In this document: positions 61,632 through 64,000 of the stretch, one piece after another
Position numbering within the stretch: the first letter of the stretch is position 1
Layout of the letters: every line of letters starts with the position of its first letter
Source: Pseudomonadales bacterium
Lineage (GTDB): Bacteria > Pseudomonadota > Gammaproteobacteria > Pseudomonadales > Azotimanducaceae
Assembly (NCBI GenBank): GCA_017642855.1
Contig: JAEPOO010000002.1
Location: 581,545-645,544, forward strand
DNA: 64,000 nucleotides
Direction: 5' to 3'
Translations under genes and position numbers: made by a program
The notes under the pieces: generated by a model
Told to the model about the DNA's origin: nothing
The model's database searches: none
The model's input: the letters and a program-made list of their open reading frames with translations, nothing else

Positions 61632-63521
61632 CTAATCCTCGGCAACTTCAAGAGCGATCAACAGGTTGCCTGCCATATGGTTATAGATGCCGTAGCCAGA
61701 GCTGAGAACTAACAAGCCATTTAAGGCGACTGGACCTGCTGCACCACCCATGGAACCGCCTCTGGCTTCCTCGCCATTGATTGATTCAAAGGCTTGTGTC
61801 GTATCCAGTTGCCAGACAACTTTCCCGGTGTTTGTGTCATAAGCTCTTGCCGTGCCATCCATGGAACCGCCAAATACCAGATCGCCGATCACAGTGGGCA
61901 CTTGTGAGATGCCGGGATGGCAGTACGCTTTCCCGTCGCACTGATCTTTGTGCAGCGTCGACCAGAGTACTTCACCTGAGTCGAGATCCAGTGCGTGCAT
62001 GCCTGGTCTGTCTTGATCGGGATAGCTTCGACCGTCAGCCATATCGCTGATAGGTGCCAGCACAATGTCGCCCCGTACCGCGATGCCAAAATGAATGCCG
62101 CCTTGAATGCCACCTCGACCGACTTTGGTCTGCCAGACGAGTTTTCCGGTCCTGGGATCGACCGCGTGCACGACACCGGACTTTTGGCCTGCGATCACCA
62201 GATGACCGTGCTTCTCTGATTCTGCTACCACGGTTGCACCGCCGAAGTCGAAGTCTGGTCCGCCCTCGACCGGACAGTTCTCAGGCCATTTCGTATCACA
62301 TGCGCCATTCCAAACATCGTTTTCTGTTGCCTGGAAGACCCAGTTTTTCTTACCGCTGTCTAAGTCCATGGCAATCAGCGCGTCGCTGGTGAGGCTCGCG
62401 GGTGATGACATGTTTTCGCCGGTACCCACAAACAACTGATTGTTGGCGGCATCGATAGATGGGCTGTTCCAGACTACTGCGCCGGAAGGTCCGATGATGT
62501 TAGTGCCAATAGGATTCTGGCCGCTGATACCCGGTTCCTCAGTGATGGTATAGGTTTTCCAGTTTTGATTGCCGGTCGCGATATCCACTGCCACAACGGA
62601 ACCCCTAAAGGTGCAGCACTCGTAGTGCGGATCGATAGCCAGACTCACTTCCAGCGAGGATACCGGGACGTACAGAACGCCGTTGTGAGGGGTTGGCGAA
62701 GCGGTGATGGTAGCGTTTGGATGGTCATCTGCTCGTAGTCGCCACCTTAACTCCCCGCTCCTCGCATTGACCGCGTAGACATTGGCGAGGACATCACCGA
62801 AGAATATGGTTGCTTCCTCTCCGCGCTCTGATACGGAAATACCGGTGCGGACTTCGCCTGACGCTTGGAATTGCCAGTTTGTGCAACCCGATGCGGGATC
62901 GAGCGCATAAACGATCCCGTTATGTGATCCGACGATGAGGAGCCCGCCGGCGAAAGTTGGCTGTGATCGGACGCGGTTCGCTGCCGGCATGGCGATTGCC
63001 CAGCGTATGCTCAGTTGATTGACATTTGCTGAACTGATGCCGCTCACTGATTCTGGAATATCGCGCAGATTTGATGGCGAAAGACCCCAGTTGGCGCCGA
63101 CGATATCCAGCCCCGGTTGGTACTCAATTCGGCTTGCACAGGTGGGAATGCTCGCGAGCTCGCTGCCCAGCTCATCACCGGACAGGTACTCAGAGACCTC
63201 AATTTTTTCGGATTCGGAAAGAACGGAAGCTTCGTTCGCCATGATGCCCGTGGTAAGAGTTGCGAGAATGGCTTCCGGCGTCATCAACCCAATCATGTCC
63301 CGGTGAGGCGCTTTCTTCAGGCTGCCGTTATGGCAATTGCCACAAGCTTTCTCATAGTGTGCTTTACCCGGTAAAGCTTCTCGCGAGGTTTGTGCTTCAG
63401 TCACGGCTTGAAGACCGTTTGGGTTGTCCAGAACAGATTGATCGGTTGTGATCGCAGTTGGCGCCTGCCCGGTACAGGCGGAAAGGATGATCGTGGAGGT
63501 TATTGTTATTAGTTTTTTCAT
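61632..63521 (-). CDS. Cytochrome c-PQQ propeller lipoprotein, alcohol dehydrogenase-like
   Basis: A 629-residue lipoprotein (lipobox TSTIILSACTG, C16). A c-type haem domain follows at about 50-115 (KACGNCHNGSL: C60, C63, H64). Then an eight-bladed PQQ-binding-like propeller (repeats such as GGLLIVGSHNGIVYALDPA) fills the rest. A vicinal Cys pair (YECCTFRGSVVAVD, near 300) matches the disulfide ring of quinoprotein alcohol dehydrogenases. The haem-first order is that of polyvinyl-alcohol-dehydrogenase-like quinohaemoproteins. The start at 63521 gives the lipobox; an ATG ten codons earlier is also open. Confidence 0.87.
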   Translation of the reverse strand: MKKLITITSTIILSACTGQAPTAITTDQSVLDNPNGLQAVTEAQTSREALPGKAHYEKACGNCHNGSLKKAPHRDMIGLMTPEAILATLTTGIMANEASVLSESEKIEVSEYLSGDELGSELASIPTCASRIEYQPGLDIVGANWGLSPSNLRDIPESVSGISSANVNQLSIRWAIAMPAANRVRSQPTFAGGLLIVGSHNGIVYALDPASGCTNWQFQASGEVRTGISVSERGEEATIFFGDVLANVYAVNARSGELRWRLRADDHPNATITASPTPHNGVLYVPVSSLEVSLAIDPHYECCTFRGSVVAVDIATGNQNWKTYTITEEPGISGQNPIGTNIIGPSGAVVWNSPSIDAANNQLFVGTGENMSSPASLTSDALIAMDLDSGKKNWVFQATENDVWNGACDTKWPENCPVEGGPDFDFGGATVVAESEKHGHLVIAGQKSGVVHAVDPRTGKLVWQTKVGRGGIQGGIHFGIAVRGDIVLAPISDMADGRSYPDQDRPGMHALDLDSGEVLWSTLHKDQCDGKAYCHPGISQVPTVIGDLVFGGSMDGTARAYDTNTGKVVWQLDTTQAFESINGEEARGGSMGGAAGPVALNGLLVLSSGYGIYNHMAGNLLIALEVAED

Positions 63522-63543
63522 GCCTCCGATGGTATCAGCAGGA

Positions 63544-64000
63544 TTAGGCAACCTCCACTTCGGTGCCGTCGTGGAAAAATCTATCCACGTCTGGCGGCGT
63601 TTCTGGTCTTGCCAGAAGGAATCCCTGAATCAGCTCGCAGCCTACGGAACGCAGAAAATCCAGCTGTTCTTCGTGCTCCACCCCCTCTGCGACAACTCTG
63701 ATGTTGAGTTTCTTAGCCATCACCACGATTGCCGCGATGATGTCCTGGCTGGCCTGGCTTTGCATGACATCGACGACAAAGCTGCGATCGATCTTGAGCG
63801 AGTAGAAAGGGAACCTGTGCAGATAGCTTAAGGATGAGAAGCCAGTACCGAAGTCATCCAGGGAAACCGGTATGCCCTCGTTTTTCAGACGTTCGATCAC
63901 GATAAGAGCTTTTTCTGGATTGCGGATCACGGCACCTTCCACGACTTCGATTCGAATACATCCTCTCGGAAGCTCTCTTTGCTCCAGGTTTTCGATGACA
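63544..64000 (-). CDS. EAL-domain protein (c-di-GMP phosphodiesterase), C-terminal end
   Basis: The frame enters from the right edge and ends at 63544, giving about 151 residues of an EAL domain. Visible catalytic landmarks are IEVVEGAV (second Glu), VSLDDFGTGFSSLSYL (metal Asp pair), LKIDRSFV (Lys), VVAEGVEHEEQ (Glu) and CELIQGFLLARP. All key residues are present, so it is probably active against cyclic-di-GMP. The N-terminal part, with any GGDEF or sensor domain, lies outside the window. Confidence 0.9.
   Translation of the reverse strand, partial: VIENLEQRELPRGCIRIEVVEGAVIRNPEKALIVIERLKNEGIPVSLDDFGTGFSSLSYLHRFPFYSLKIDRSFVVDVMQSQASQDIIAAIVVMAKKLNIRVVAEGVEHEEQLDFLRSVGCELIQGFLLARPETPPDVDRFFHDGTEVEVA

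Noticed and set aside
1..64000. tRNA, rRNA, CRISPR array, insertion sequence or prophage
   Set aside because: No cloverleaf-like, repeat-spacer, transposase or phage-structure signal noticed on reading; an automated scan would be needed to be certain.

Overview
The window looks like a dense stretch of a marine, aerobic, lipid-using gammaproteobacterial chromosome, perhaps near the Halieaceae/OMG group. That placement is inferred from protein style only: a TonB-dependent receptor, P450s, a Baeyer-Villiger monooxygenase, a Rieske oxygenase, PqiABC, an AcrAB-type pump and HupE. Genes are packed tightly. Many start codons overlap the previous stop by 4 bases, and several convergent pairs overlap at their 3' ends. 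I saw no rRNA, tRNA, CRISPR array, prophage or insertion sequence.

Layout. 1-2356: a molybdenum hydroxylase pair (2Fe-2S subunit end plus IorB-like large subunit). 2407-4261: a PepSY membrane protein and an MFS transporter. 4258-6427: an ECF sigma / zinc-binding anti-sigma / secreted coiled-coil operon. 6530-7428: a membrane sensor-like protein with a CxxC...CxxC tail and an out-of-frame extension. 7549-9321: a radical SAM protein and a flavin-type oxidase flanking a near-consensus LexA box. 9411-12147: SirB2, an ECF41 sigma factor coupled to a haem-type membrane protein, and a STAS-like protein. 12340-18627: a three-gene amide-degrading operon divergent from a TonB-dependent receptor. 18676-20617: a TPR-sulfotransferase and a CBS protein.

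20690-27786 is the most striking unit: pqiA-pqiB-pqiC-lolA-like-MMPL, five genes linked by four 4-base overlaps. The MMPL transporter ends in a cyclic-nucleotide-binding domain. It reads as an envelope lipid transport machine that may respond to a nucleotide. 27866-38281 holds a sodium symporter, a CrtC-like protein, a sulfotransferase, a lipase, gpsA, a parvulin/HupE pair, an AI-2E exporter and a Rieske oxygenase. 38377-46463 holds a FecR-like lipoprotein, phosphomannomutase, a TauD dioxygenase, a PQQ sugar dehydrogenase, hpt, an acyl-CoA dehydrogenase and a P450 whose I-helix lacks the usual acid-alcohol pair.

47024-48200 is a decay zone: an HtrA-type PDZ remnant and a frameshifted secreted protein sit around a DUF4136 lipoprotein. 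48201-57917 carries a large Tyr-rich secreted protein, a potassium channel, a glycine-zipper protein and an RND efflux operon. 58145-63521 has a divergent P450 / Baeyer-Villiger pair and a cytochrome c-PQQ propeller lipoprotein. The window ends inside an EAL-domain protein.

Functional theme: oxidation of hydrophobic carbon sources (molybdenum hydroxylase, P450s, BVMO, Rieske and TauD oxygenases, acyl-CoA dehydrogenase, PQQ enzymes) together with envelope lipid handling and efflux. Substrates cannot be read from the sequence.
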